Shown one piece after another: positions 1-6,724 of a stretch of DNA of 9,548 bases; positions within the stretch are counted from its first letter, which is position 1; the number at the start of each line of letters is the position of its first letter. Location of the stretch: the NCBI GenBank assembly GCA_025966295.1, contig JAOPVD010000280.1, positions 1-9,548 on the forward strand, in the 5' to 3' direction. The notes under the pieces were generated by a model. That model was not told the origin of the DNA. It was given only the letters and a program-made list of their open reading frames with translations, and searched no databases. Position numbers and translations under genes: made by a program. The DNA comes from Frankiales bacterium. GTDB taxonomy: Bacteria > Actinomycetota > Actinomycetes > Mycobacteriales > SCTD01.

Positions 1-1246
1 CCGACGAGTGGCTGTTGACCGACAGGTTGCCGGCCTCGACGCCGCGCGCGACCCGCAGCGCCCGCCCGAGGTCACGCGTCCAGATCGAGCCGGACAGCCC
101 GTAGCTGCCCTCGTTGGCGATCCGCACCGCGGCCGCCTCGTCCTCGAACGGGATGACGGTCACGACCGGGCCGAAGATCTCCTCGATCGCCGCGCGGTCC
201 GCCGGGTCGACGGGTGCCAGCACGGTCGGCGGGAACCAGAAGCCCGGGCCGGCCGGAGCGTCCCCGCGGAAGGCGACCGGCGCGTCCTCCGGCACGTAGG
301 ACGCGACCCGGTCGCGCTGCTGCCGGCTGATGAGCGGACCCATCTGCGAGGTCTCGAGGGCCGGGTCCCCGACCCGCACCGCCTTCACGGCCGGCTCGAG
401 CAGCTCCAGGAAGCGGTCGTACACCGACCGCTCGACCAGGATCCGGGACCGGGCACAGCAGTCCTGGCCCGCGTTGTCGAACACCGCAGCGGGCGCGCTG
501 GCCGCGGCCTGCTCCAGGTCGGCGTCGGCGAACACCACGTTGGCGCTCTTGCCGCCGAGCTCGAGCGTCACCCGCTTCACCTGCTCCGCGCAGCCGGCCA
601 TGACCTGCTTGCCGACCCGGGTCGACCCCGTGAAGACGATCTTGCGCACGTCGGGGTGCTCGACGAGCCGCCGGCCGACCACCGGTCCGGCGCCGGGCAG
701 CACGGTGAAGACGTCGGCAGGAAGCCCGGCCTCCAGGGCCAGCTCGGCCAGCCGCAGCGCGGTGAGCGGGGTGAGCTCGGCCGGCTTGAGCACGACGGTG
801 TTGCCGGCCGCCAGGGCCGGCGCGAACGCCCAGCTGGCGATCGGCATCGGGAAGTTCCAGGGCACGATCACGCCGACCACACCGAGCGGTTCGTGGAAGG
901 TGATGTCCACGCCGCCGGCGACCGGGATCTGCCGGCCGAACAGCCGCTCCGGGGCCGCGCTGTAGTAGGTGAGCACGTCACGGACGTTGCCGGCCTCCCA
1001 CCGGGCGCTGCCGATCGGGTGGCCGGCGTTGCGCATCTCCAGCTGGGCCAGCTCCTCCAGGTGGTCCTCGACCTGCCCGGCGAAGCGGCGCAGCAGCCGG
1101 CCCCGGTCGGCCGGCGCGACCCGCCGCCAGCCGTCGAAGGCCCGTCGGGCCCGTTCGACCGCCAGGTCGGTCTCGGCCAGGTCCGCCATGTCCACGGTGC
1201 TGACGACCTGCTCGGTGGCCGGGTTGACCACGTCGTACGACGTCAT
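1..1246 (-). CDS. NAD(P)-dependent aldehyde dehydrogenase, 3' end beyond the window (partial)
   Basis: This is an ALDH-superfamily enzyme that oxidises an aldehyde to the acid; in this cluster the substrate is probably a gamma-glutamyl-amino-aldehyde. About 415 codons are visible, starting MTSYDVVNPATEQVV, and the frame is still open at position 1 after GNLSVNSHSS. Seen directly: the PWNFP segment of the cofactor site, the GSTRVGK Rossmann motif, the general-base glutamate in LELGGKS (Glu229) and the catalytic cysteine in GQDCCARSR (Cys263). The Glu-Cys spacing of 34 residues equals that of classical ALDHs. The ATG overlaps the TGA of the synthetase gene by one base (TGATG), and no strong Shine-Dalgarno is visible, so translation is probably coupled. 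The missing part should be about 40-60 residues, judging from the family length. Family assignment is secure; substrate is inferred from neighbours. Confidence 0.95.
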   Translation of the reverse strand, partial: MTSYDVVNPATEQVVSTVDMADLAETDLAVERARRAFDGWRRVAPADRGRLLRRFAGQVEDHLEELAQLEMRNAGHPIGSARWEAGNVRDVLTYYSAAPERLFGRQIPVAGGVDITFHEPLGVVGVIVPWNFPMPIASWAFAPALAAGNTVVLKPAELTPLTALRLAELALEAGLPADVFTVLPGAGPVVGRRLVEHPDVRKIVFTGSTRVGKQVMAGCAEQVKRVTLELGGKSANVVFADADLEQAAASAPAAVFDNAGQDCCARSRILVERSVYDRFLELLEPAVKAVRVGDPALETSQMGPLISRQQRDRVASYVPEDAPVAFRGDAPAGPGFWFPPTVLAPVDPADRAAIEEIFGPVVTVIPFEDEAAAVRIANEGSYGLSGSIWTRDLGRALRVARGVEAGNLSVNSHSS

Positions 1247-2610
1247 CACAGCCGCTCGAACCCCCGGAACCGCTCCCAGTCGGTGACCGCCCGCCCGTAC
1301 GCCGCCAGCTCCACGCAGGCCATGTTCGCGTAGTGCTCGACGACCTCGTCGCCGAAGGTGCGGCGGGCGAAGGTGCTGCCCTGCCACAGGGCGAGGGCCT
1401 CCTGCAGGCTGGTCGGTACCCGGGCCGCGTCGGGGTCGCCGTAGGCGTTGCCCTCGAACGCCGGCTCGAGCTCGAGCGCCTGCTCGATCCCGGCCAGGCC
1501 GGCGGCGATGACCGCGGCGGTGGCCAGGTAGGGGTTGACGTCGCCGCCGGGGATGCGGTTCTCCAGCCGCAGCGACGCTCCGGGCCCGACCAGCCGGAAC
1601 GCGCAGGTGCGGTTGTCCCGCCCCCACCGGAGCGCGGTCGGCGCGAACGACCCCGCGACGTACCGCTTGTAGGAGTTGATGTTCGGCGCCAGCAGCAGGG
1701 TGAGCTCGCGGGTGTAGGCCAGCTGGCCGGCCACGAACGAGCGGCCGACCGCCGACAGGCCGTCCCCGTCGGCCAGCACCAGGCTGCCGTCGGTACCTCG
1801 GAAGCTGCAGTGGATGTGGCACGAGTTGCCCTCGCGCTCGTCGAACTTCGCCATGAAGGTCAGCGCCACGCCGTCCTGCGCGGCGATCTCCTTCGCGCCG
1901 TTCTTGTAGATCACATGCCCGTCGCAGGCGGCGGTCGCTTCGTCGTAGAGGAAGGCGATCTCGTGCTGGCCGAGGTTGCACTCGCCCTTGGCCGACTCGA
2001 CGACCAGGCCGGCCCCGGTCATGCCGTTGCGGATCCGGCGCAGCAGCGGCTCGACGCGGGCGGTGCCGAGCAGCGAGTAGTCGACGTTGTACTGGTTGGC
2101 CGGGGTGAGGTTGCGGTAGCCGGCCGTCCACGCCTGCTCGTAGGTGTCCCGGAACAGCAGGAACTCCAGCTCGGTGCCGACGTACGCAGCCAGCCCGGCG
2201 CCGGCGAGCCGCGCGGTCTGCCGGGCCAGCACCTGCCGCGGCGAGGCGACGACGTCGCTGCCGTCCGGCCACCGCAGGTCGGCGAGGACCAGCGCCGTGC
2301 CCTCCTGCCACGGCACCGGACGGAGCGTGGCCAGGTCGGGCTGCATCACGAAGTCGCCGTAGCCGCTGGACCAGGACGACATCGCGTAGCCGTCGACGGT
2401 GTTCATGTCGACGTCGACCGCCAGCAGGTAGTTGCACCCCTCGGTCGCGTGCTCGAGCACCACGTCCAGGAAGTAGCGGGCATGCAGCCGCTTGCCCTGC
2501 AACCGCCCCTGCATGTCGGTGATCGCCACCACGACGGTGTCGACCTCACCGGCGTCGACCTGGCGGCGCAGGTCCTCGACGGCCAGGGGCGCCCGGCGCG
2601 GCTCAGGCAA
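1246..2610 (-). CDS. Glutamine synthetase-like gamma-glutamyl-amine ligase (GlnA3/GlnA4/PuuA type)
   Basis: This 454-residue protein is an ATP-dependent glutamate-amine ligase of the glutamine synthetase fold. It probably attaches glutamate to an organic amine as the first catabolic step. Metal and substrate motifs are intact: TELEF (Glu147, Glu149), GEC (Glu210), GQHE (Glu217), SCHIH (His265), NSYKR (Arg316), and RLENR (Glu350, Arg352) followed by NPYL. Where classical synthetases have DGSS at the ammonium site, this protein has DGYA (Asp73 to Ala76). The serine is lost, and no adenylylation-loop tyrosine motif is apparent near residues 380-395. Both features argue against housekeeping ammonium assimilation. 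The start is a TTG inside the permease gene's end (8-bp overlap), with GGAGAG unusually close upstream (2 bases); no better start is visible. Whether the amine is ethanolamine (GlnA4-like), a polyamine (GlnA3/PuuA-like) or something else cannot be read from sequence alone. Confidence 0.92.
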   Translation of the reverse strand: MPEPRRAPLAVEDLRRQVDAGEVDTVVVAITDMQGRLQGKRLHARYFLDVVLEHATEGCNYLLAVDVDMNTVDGYAMSSWSSGYGDFVMQPDLATLRPVPWQEGTALVLADLRWPDGSDVVASPRQVLARQTARLAGAGLAAYVGTELEFLLFRDTYEQAWTAGYRNLTPANQYNVDYSLLGTARVEPLLRRIRNGMTGAGLVVESAKGECNLGQHEIAFLYDEATAACDGHVIYKNGAKEIAAQDGVALTFMAKFDEREGNSCHIHCSFRGTDGSLVLADGDGLSAVGRSFVAGQLAYTRELTLLLAPNINSYKRYVAGSFAPTALRWGRDNRTCAFRLVGPGASLRLENRIPGGDVNPYLATAAVIAAGLAGIEQALELEPAFEGNAYGDPDAARVPTSLQEALALWQGSTFARRTFGDEVVEHYANMACVELAAYGRAVTDWERFRGFERL

Positions 2611-4156
2611 GGCTCTCCAGCTCGCGCTCCATCGCCGCGAGCTCCTCCGGCGAGCCCTGCACCTTCGGACCGGTGAACCACTTGCGCGCCGACACCAGCC
2701 ACCAGATCCCGGCGAAGCCCAGGACGACGAGCACCGCCAGCGGGGTGTAGTTGAAGTTGGTCCGGGTCACCGGGCTCGCGGTCGGCAGCATGAACAGCAC
2801 GGTGATGAACGCGACCCACAGGACCGCCACCGTGCCGATCGGCCTGCTCCACCGGCCCAGGTGCCACGGTCCGCGTTCGAAGGCGTCGCCCTGCCGCAGC
2901 CGCAGGAACGTCGGCAGGACGTAGGCGATGTACAGCCCGATCACGGCGATGGAGGTGACGGCTGCGTACGCCGTCGCGTTCCACAGGTACGGCAGGCCGA
3001 GCAGGAAGGCACCGCCGGCGGCCAGCCAGATGGCATTCGTTGGCGTCCGGGTGCGGGGGTTGATCCGGTGCCAGACCGCCGAGGCGGGCAGGGCACCGTC
3101 GCGCGAGAACGCGTAGATCATGCGCGAGTTGGCGGTCACCGAGGCCATCCCGCAGAACAGCTGGGCACCGATCGCGATCAGCAGCAGCAGCTTGCCGCCG
3201 GTCTCGCCGACCGCGTCGATGAAGATCTGGGCCGGCGGTACCGCGGTGGCCGTGCCGGTCGCGGAGTCATAGCTCTGGATGGCGAAGGTCAGCCCGATGA
3301 GCAGCACCCAGCCGGCCACGATCGAGACGACGATCGACATCACGATGCCGCGTGGCCCGGCGACCGAGGCGTCCCGCGTCTCCTCGGTCATGTGGGCCGA
3401 CGCATCGAAGCCGGTCAGCGTGTACTGGGCCAGCAGCAACCCGATCAGGGCGACGTAGAAGCTGGAGTGCCAGCCGGTGTTGTTGACGAACTCGGTGAAC
3501 ACGAACGACGTCGACTGGTGCTTGTCGGGGGCGAAGGCCAGAACCAGCACGATGACGGCCACGCCGACCACGTGCCACCACACGCTCACGTTGTTGAACA
3601 GCGCGACGACCTTCACACCGAACTGGTTGAGCGTGGCGTGCAGCACCAGGATCAGACCGAACAGCATGATCGTGTGCCACGGCCGGGCGTCGAAGCCGAA
3701 CTGCAGGTCGAGGAAGGCGTTGAGGAAGAACGCCGCACCGAAGTCGATGCCGGCCGTGACCGCGACCTGCCCCAGGAAGTTGAACCAGCCGGTGAACCAG
3801 GACCAGGCTGCGCCGTTCTTCTTGGCCAGCTTCGCCGACCAGTAGTACAGCCCTCCCGCGGTGGGGAAGCTCGAGCAGACCTCAGCCATGGCCAGGCCGA
3901 CCATCAGCGTCATCACACCGACGATCGGCCAGCCCCACACGATGACGGCCGGACCACCGGTGTTGAGGCCGAAGCCGTAGAGCGTCAGGCATCCCGACAG
4001 GATCGAGATGATGGTGAAGGAGACGGCGAAGTTGGAGAACCCCGACATGTGCCGGGCCAGTTCCTGCGCATAGCCCAGCTGGTGCAGCCGGGAGGTGTCG
4101 CTGTCGCGCCGGGCGGCGCCGTCGTGCGAGGCGGGGATCAACGGCTCTGTGCTCAT
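2603..4156 (-). CDS. APC-superfamily amino acid/amine permease
   Basis: This 517-residue integral membrane transporter resembles the amino acid/choline transporter branch of the APC superfamily. It probably imports the amine that the downstream synthetase glutamylates. A hydrophilic N-terminus of about 35 residues precedes roughly 12 hydrophobic helices. The helix 1 region holds SGFSNFAVSFTIISILSG, and the middle of the protein holds the family-typical GFDASAHMTEETRDAS. The C-terminal tail (about residues 485-517) is charged and cytoplasmic. The ATG is preceded by AGGTAGGA with 6 bases between, which supports this start. It is the first gene of a tight operon: its stop overlaps the synthetase start by 8 bp. 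A promoter and a palindrome lie immediately upstream (4197-4240). Substrate specificity is inferred only from the cluster. Confidence 0.93.
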   Translation of the reverse strand: MSTEPLIPASHDGAARRDSDTSRLHQLGYAQELARHMSGFSNFAVSFTIISILSGCLTLYGFGLNTGGPAVIVWGWPIVGVMTLMVGLAMAEVCSSFPTAGGLYYWSAKLAKKNGAAWSWFTGWFNFLGQVAVTAGIDFGAAFFLNAFLDLQFGFDARPWHTIMLFGLILVLHATLNQFGVKVVALFNNVSVWWHVVGVAVIVLVLAFAPDKHQSTSFVFTEFVNNTGWHSSFYVALIGLLLAQYTLTGFDASAHMTEETRDASVAGPRGIVMSIVVSIVAGWVLLIGLTFAIQSYDSATGTATAVPPAQIFIDAVGETGGKLLLLIAIGAQLFCGMASVTANSRMIYAFSRDGALPASAVWHRINPRTRTPTNAIWLAAGGAFLLGLPYLWNATAYAAVTSIAVIGLYIAYVLPTFLRLRQGDAFERGPWHLGRWSRPIGTVAVLWVAFITVLFMLPTASPVTRTNFNYTPLAVLVVLGFAGIWWLVSARKWFTGPKVQGSPEELAAMERELESLA

Positions 4157-4196
4157 GCGGAGTCCTACCTTCAGGTGGCTCGCGAACTGAGGCCCA

Positions 4197-4216
4197 ATGG
4201 ATCAGATCCGGACCAT
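4197..4216. promoter_or_regulatory. Candidate operator upstream of the permease operon
   Basis: ATGGATCAGATCCGGACCAT is an imperfect 20-bp dyad (ATGG and CCAT at the ends, GATC on both sides). Nested in it is a perfect GGATC-A-GATCC palindrome at 4199-4209. It covers the predicted -10 hexamer and start point of the permease promoter, as expected for a repressor site. GntR/FadR-type regulators often sit in such amine clusters, but no regulator gene is present in this window, so the binding protein is unknown. Confidence 0.5.
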
Positions 4217-4240
4217 AGGGCTGCGGTCATCGTTCGACAA
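4212..4240 (-). promoter_or_regulatory. Predicted promoter of the permease-synthetase-ALDH operon
   Basis: On the minus strand, TTGTCG (4235-4240) and TATGGT (4212-4217) are separated by exactly 17 bases. Each hexamer matches 4 of 6 positions of the housekeeping consensus. The site lies just past the hydrolase stop codon and would give a leader of roughly 50 bases before the permease ATG at 4156. It suggests the operon can be transcribed independently of the upstream hydrolase gene. Confidence 0.55.
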
Positions 4241-4249
4241 GCACCAGCC

Positions 4250-4945
4250 CTACCGAAGAGCGCGCGCCGCCTCGACGTGCGCCGCGAACAACCGCCGGTC
4301 CGCCCCTGCCTCGGGATGCCACTGCACCCCGAGGCAGAAGGCGTGGCCCTGGCCCTCCACGGCCTCCACGGTGCCGTCCTCCGCCCACGCGGTCGGCGTC
4401 AGGGCCGGCGCGATCCGGCCGAGGGCCTGGTGGTGGTGGCAGTCGGCGGCCGCCCGCGGCCCGAGCAGCTCGTGCAGGACGCTGCCGGGGGCGGTCCGGA
4501 CCGCACGGCTCTGAAACAGACCCGGGCCAGGGTCGTGGCAGCCGACGCCCGGCAGGTCCGGCAGGTGCTGCAGCAGGTCACCGCCCAGCGCCACGTTGAG
4601 CAGCTGCATGCCGCGGCAGATGGCGAGCAACGGCGTGCCGCCGTCCAACGCGGCCTGCAACGCAACCAGCTCGGCGGCATCCCGGTCGGGACGAACGACG
4701 GTCGTGTGCGCACCGGCCGGCTGCCCGTAGCGGACCGGATCGACGTCCGCGCCGCCGGCGAGCACCAGGCCGTCCAACCGGGCGACGACCTCGGCACTCA
4801 CCCCGCCGGTCGGGAGCAGCACGGGCTCGCCGCCGGCCTCGGCGACGGCGTCGACGTAGCTCGCCGGCACGAGCACGGCGGGAACGTCCCAGCTGCCCCA
4901 GCGAGCCTGCTCGCGGTAGGTGGAGATGCCGATCAGCGGGCGCAC
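4250..4945 (-). CDS. Gamma-glutamyl-gamma-aminobutyrate hydrolase family protein (peptidase C26, PuuD-like)
   Basis: This 231-residue cytoplasmic hydrolase has the class-I glutamine amidotransferase fold. PuuD-type members cleave the gamma-glutamyl bond of the oxidised intermediate, returning glutamate and the free acid. Key elements are the N-terminal PLIGIS strand, LVLAGGADVDP (about 60-70), the nucleophile elbow AICRGMQLLN (Cys110), SRAVR and CHHHQALG around 146-175, and GVQWHPE (His210, Glu212), completing a Cys-His-Glu triad. The length is slightly shorter than the E. coli enzyme but complete. The GTG start is fixed by AGGAGG at 4949-4954 and by the conserved PLIGIS directly after it. 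It stands first in the amine cluster and 93 bases before the permease, and may be read through into it. A strong terminator at 5011-5048 insulates it from the gene upstream. I found no convincing promoter of its own. Confidence 0.92.
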   Translation of the reverse strand: MRPLIGISTYREQARWGSWDVPAVLVPASYVDAVAEAGGEPVLLPTGGVSAEVVARLDGLVLAGGADVDPVRYGQPAGAHTTVVRPDRDAAELVALQAALDGGTPLLAICRGMQLLNVALGGDLLQHLPDLPGVGCHDPGPGLFQSRAVRTAPGSVLHELLGPRAAADCHHHQALGRIAPALTPTAWAEDGTVEAVEGQGHAFCLGVQWHPEAGADRRLFAAHVEAARALR

Positions 4946-4948
4946 GGT

Positions 4949-4954
4949 CCTCCT
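4949..4954 (-). promoter_or_regulatory. Ribosome binding site of the hydrolase gene
   Basis: A perfect AGGAGG on the minus strand lies 3 bases before the GTG at 4945. It decides in favour of GTG as start. The spacing is short, but the conserved PLIGIS motif leaves no room for a later start. Confidence 0.7.
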
Positions 4955-4958
4955 GCCT

Positions 4959-4969
4959 GGGACGGTCCC
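4959..4969. repeat. Short perfect palindrome GGGACGGTCCC before the hydrolase gene
   Basis: GGGAC-G-GTCCC is a perfect 5-bp inverted repeat with a one-base centre, placed 14-24 bases upstream of the hydrolase GTG. On the minus strand it follows a TAGGCT that could be an actinobacterial -10 hexamer, although no matching -35 is visible. It could be an operator, or chance in GC-rich DNA. Confidence 0.25.
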
Positions 4970-5010
4970 GGCAGCCTAGGGCGCCGCGCAAGCCCCGGAC
5001 GGAACAACGA

Positions 5011-5048
5011 AGACCCGCTCCTCCCTCCCAGCAGGGAGGAGCGGGTCT
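5011..5048 (-). terminator. Strong intrinsic terminator hairpin, 16-bp perfect stem
   Basis: The arms 5011-5026 and 5033-5048 are perfectly complementary over 16 bp, with a six-base loop (5027-5032). On the minus strand the hairpin is followed by a T-rich stretch (TCGTTGTTCC), which fits termination of the Wzz-like gene ending at 5131. There is no such tract on the plus side. Confidence 0.85.
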
Positions 5049-5057
5049 CCGGCTCGT

Positions 5058-5097
5058 GCGGACGGGCTCTTCGACCCAGCTCGTCGACCCCGTCCGC
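5058..5097. repeat. Second hairpin between the terminator and the Wzz-like gene
   Basis: GCGGACGGG (5058-5066) pairs with CCCGTCCGC (5089-5097) over 9 bp. Inside it TCGAC (5071-5075) pairs with GTCGA (5083-5087), giving a two-tier hairpin 34 bases after the Wzz-like stop codon. No T-tract follows on the minus strand. It may stabilise the 3' end of the transcript or assist the main terminator. Confidence 0.5.
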
Positions 5098-5130
5098 CCT
5101 ACATAACGGGGGTGTCCCGAGAACCTCGCG

Positions 5131-6048
5131 CTAGCTCGCGGACTTCCTGCCGCCGTGCAGCACCGCGAACGCCAGGGAGAGCACCAGCACGGCGCCGGCC
5201 GCCAGCCCGCCGGCCAGGTACGCGTCCCGGTCGGTGGGGGCGAGGAGGGTGGCGCTGCGGGCCGAGCCGCCGTACGTCGCACTGACCCGGTTGCTGTCGC
5301 CCGTGACGCCGTTCTGGTCGCTGGTGATGGTGCTGGCCAGCGTCTGCCCCGCCGAGTCGGCCAGCCGTACGGCGTGCTCGTGGGTGGAGGCCCGCGCCAC
5401 CAGGCGGATGCTGTCCGGCCCATCCTCCAGGCCGGCGAGTTGCTCGCGCACCGTGCCGGCAGGAAGGTTGGTCCGCAGCGCCGCGAGGGTGGTGAAGTCC
5501 TGGGTCCCGACCCGGGTGCGGTAGCGCTCCACCGCGGCGCTCACCGCGGCCGCGTCGGTGCCGAGCGACGCAGGCTGGAGGGTCACGACGGTCGCGGCCT
5601 GCCAGGTGTGCGGGCGGGTCTTCACGACCGCCGCCGCGCCGAGTCCGGCGGCGGCGGTCAGCAGCAGCACGATCAGCAGCACCGCCGCGCGCAGGGCCTT
5701 CCGCCGCCGCCGTGCGGGCGGTACGACGGTCCCGCGGGCGGGTGCCGCTAGCGGCTCGGACCACGGCGGTACGGGGCGCTCGATGGCGGGGCCGGTCGGG
5801 GTGCGCAGCGCTTGCACGATCGCCGGAACGGGGGCTGCCGGCGCGGGGCGTGCCGGCGGCTGATCACCGGCCGTGACCTGCGAGCCGGACGGCGCCTTCG
5901 CAGGGACCTTGGCCGGGACCTTCGCTGCAGCCGGCGCTGCGGTGGACGCCCCGTGGCGGCCGCGCGGACTTGCGACCGGGGCGGTCCGCCTCCGCGGGAT
6001 GCGCGCAGGTGCGGGTGTGGCAGGCGGGTCGTCGTCAGGCACGGGCAC
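5131..6048 (-). CDS. Wzz/chain-length-determinant-like two-helix membrane protein
   Basis: The 305-residue product has the topology of bacterial polysaccharide co-polymerases. The N-terminus (1-115) is long, disordered and Pro/Ala/Arg-rich and includes a KVPAKVPAK repeat (43-51). A basic stop-transfer PARRRRK precedes TM1 (about 118-142). An exported domain (about 143-275) holds WQAATVVTLQP, an alpha-helical TVREQLAGLE segment and STHEHAVRLADSAGQTLAS. A second TM (about 276-298) and a short basic tail close the protein. That order is typical of Wzz-family proteins, which set polysaccharide chain length with Wzy or a tyrosine kinase. No Walker motif, kinase domain, polymerase or glycosyltransferase is present here or next door, so the role is inferred from topology only. 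The start could be the GTG at 6048 or the GTG at 6042; GGGGGGA is better spaced for the latter. Two hairpins follow the gene. Confidence 0.6.
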   Translation of the reverse strand: MPVPDDDPPATPAPARIPRRRTAPVASPRGRHGASTAAPAAAKVPAKVPAKAPSGSQVTAGDQPPARPAPAAPVPAIVQALRTPTGPAIERPVPPWSEPLAAPARGTVVPPARRRRKALRAAVLLIVLLLTAAAGLGAAAVVKTRPHTWQAATVVTLQPASLGTDAAAVSAAVERYRTRVGTQDFTTLAALRTNLPAGTVREQLAGLEDGPDSIRLVARASTHEHAVRLADSAGQTLASTITSDQNGVTGDSNRVSATYGGSARSATLLAPTDRDAYLAGGLAAGAVLVLSLAFAVLHGGRKSAS

Positions 6049-6088
6049 TCCCCCCGCCCCGCGGCAGGGTCGCGCCTGCTCCTTCGGG

Positions 6089-6115
6089 GCCTCGGTGGAA
6101 CGGTGGCGCCGAGGC
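6089..6115. repeat. Hairpin in the leader region of the Wzz-like gene
   Basis: GCCTCGG (6089-6095) is complementary to CCGAGGC (6109-6115), extendable by one wobble and one G-C pair around a nine-base loop. It lies 41 bases upstream of the Wzz-like start on the minus strand. It could be a leader structure or a second stem after the exported-protein gene; GC richness makes chance possible. Confidence 0.3.
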
Positions 6116-6118
6116 TAA

Positions 6119-6136
6119 CAGCGCGGAGCCGCGCTG
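6119..6136 (-). terminator. Probable terminator hairpin after the two-cysteine exported protein gene
   Basis: CAGCGCGG (6119-6126) and CCGCGCTG (6129-6136) form a compact inverted repeat, realistically 7 bp with a 4-base loop. It starts 19 bases past the stop codon at 6155. Reading on the minus strand it is followed by TTAGCC, a weak tail, so termination may be partial. Confidence 0.5.
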
Positions 6137-6154
6137 CGGCGGTGCCGCCCAGGC

Positions 6155-6547
6155 TCAGACACTCAGCCGCCCGGTGCAGGTGGCGCTGCCCCGCTTCGCC
6201 GTGGCGACCAGCTTGTCCACCCCGGCCCGGTTGGCGATGCGCTTCTCCACGGAGAACGAGCCGCTCGGCCGCTGCGTGACCTTGTTGCCGCTGAACACGA
6301 CCGCGCCGTTGTCGGTGACGCGCACCGCCCAGGTCTGCCCGGCGACATTGCTGTCGACCTCGAACTCCATCTCGATGCGACCGCTGTCGTGCTTGGCCTT
6401 GAGCTTCCAGACCGCACCGGAGCTGCACTTGCCGGTGGCGATGCTGCCGCCGCCGCCCTTCGCCGCCGCGGGCGAGGCGGTGACCACCAGGCCGGCTCCG
6501 ACCAGCGCCATCAGACCCAGGCCGGCCGCGCTCTTCGTCTTCGTCAT
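6155..6547 (-). CDS. Small exported protein with two cysteines, unknown function
   Basis: This 130-residue protein starts MTKTKSAAGLGLMALVG and has a clear Sec signal peptide. Two Thr/Lys pairs precede a hydrophobic core, and a likely signal peptidase I site follows ASPAAA (about residue 29). The mature part has a glycine run (GGGGS) and then an all-beta-looking sequence: WKLKAKHDSGRIEMEFEVD, GQTWAVRV and PSGSFSVEKRI. Single cysteines near the start (Cys41) and end (Cys124) could form one disulfide that closes the domain. Similar small secreted proteins with a DSGR-EFEVD-GQTW-SGSF pattern occur in actinobacteria without a known role; that is recollection, not a search. The ATG is chosen because GAGGAG lies 7 bases upstream (6555-6560) and the signal peptide begins there. 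The same frame stays open far upstream to 7507, but that extension overlaps other genes. It is transcribed divergently from the SH3-like gene. Confidence 0.85.
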   Translation of the reverse strand: MTKTKSAAGLGLMALVGAGLVVTASPAAAKGGGGSIATGKCSSGAVWKLKAKHDSGRIEMEFEVDSNVAGQTWAVRVTDNGAVVFSGNKVTQRPSGSFSVEKRIANRAGVDKLVATAKRGSATCTGRLSV

Positions 6548-6712
6548 GTCGGATCTCCTCTGCTGCTGCCGGCCCTCGTGGCCCGCGATCTGCAGACAAG
6601 GTCGCGGCCGGCGGCCTAAGCGGACCTCAAGCCAGGGCCAGACCCAGGCAACCTCCTGAACCGGGTCGGCGTCCTGGCTGCTGACTACGGCACACCGCCG
6701 CAGCACTTGCCC

Positions 6713-6718
6713 GAAGGA
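6713..6718 (+). promoter_or_regulatory. Ribosome binding site fixing the SH3-like gene start
   Basis: GAAGGA lies 6 bases before the GTG at 6725. It favours that GTG over the in-frame TTG at 6707, which would place six extra residues ahead of a textbook signal peptide. Confidence 0.6.
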
Positions 6719-6724
6719 CACATC

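Noticed and set aside
8..1333. 441-codon open frame on the plus strand
   Set aside because: It is antisense to the aldehyde dehydrogenase. The translation is Arg/Gly/Asp/His-rich without any domain pattern, a typical shadow of a GC-rich gene.
1333..2676. 447-codon open frame on the plus strand
   Set aside because: It is antisense to the synthetase-like gene, which has all its catalytic motifs. The composition is biased and no motif is recognisable.
2492..5134. 880-codon open frame on the plus strand
   Set aside because: It runs antisense through three genes and a terminator. Its length reflects absence of stop codons in GC-rich DNA, and no domain can be recognised.
6548..6724. Possible cyclic-di-AMP riboswitch or other leader RNA before the exported protein genes
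   Set aside because: Such elements often precede secreted wall proteins in actinobacteria, but I saw no conserved riboswitch core and no convincing long helices here.
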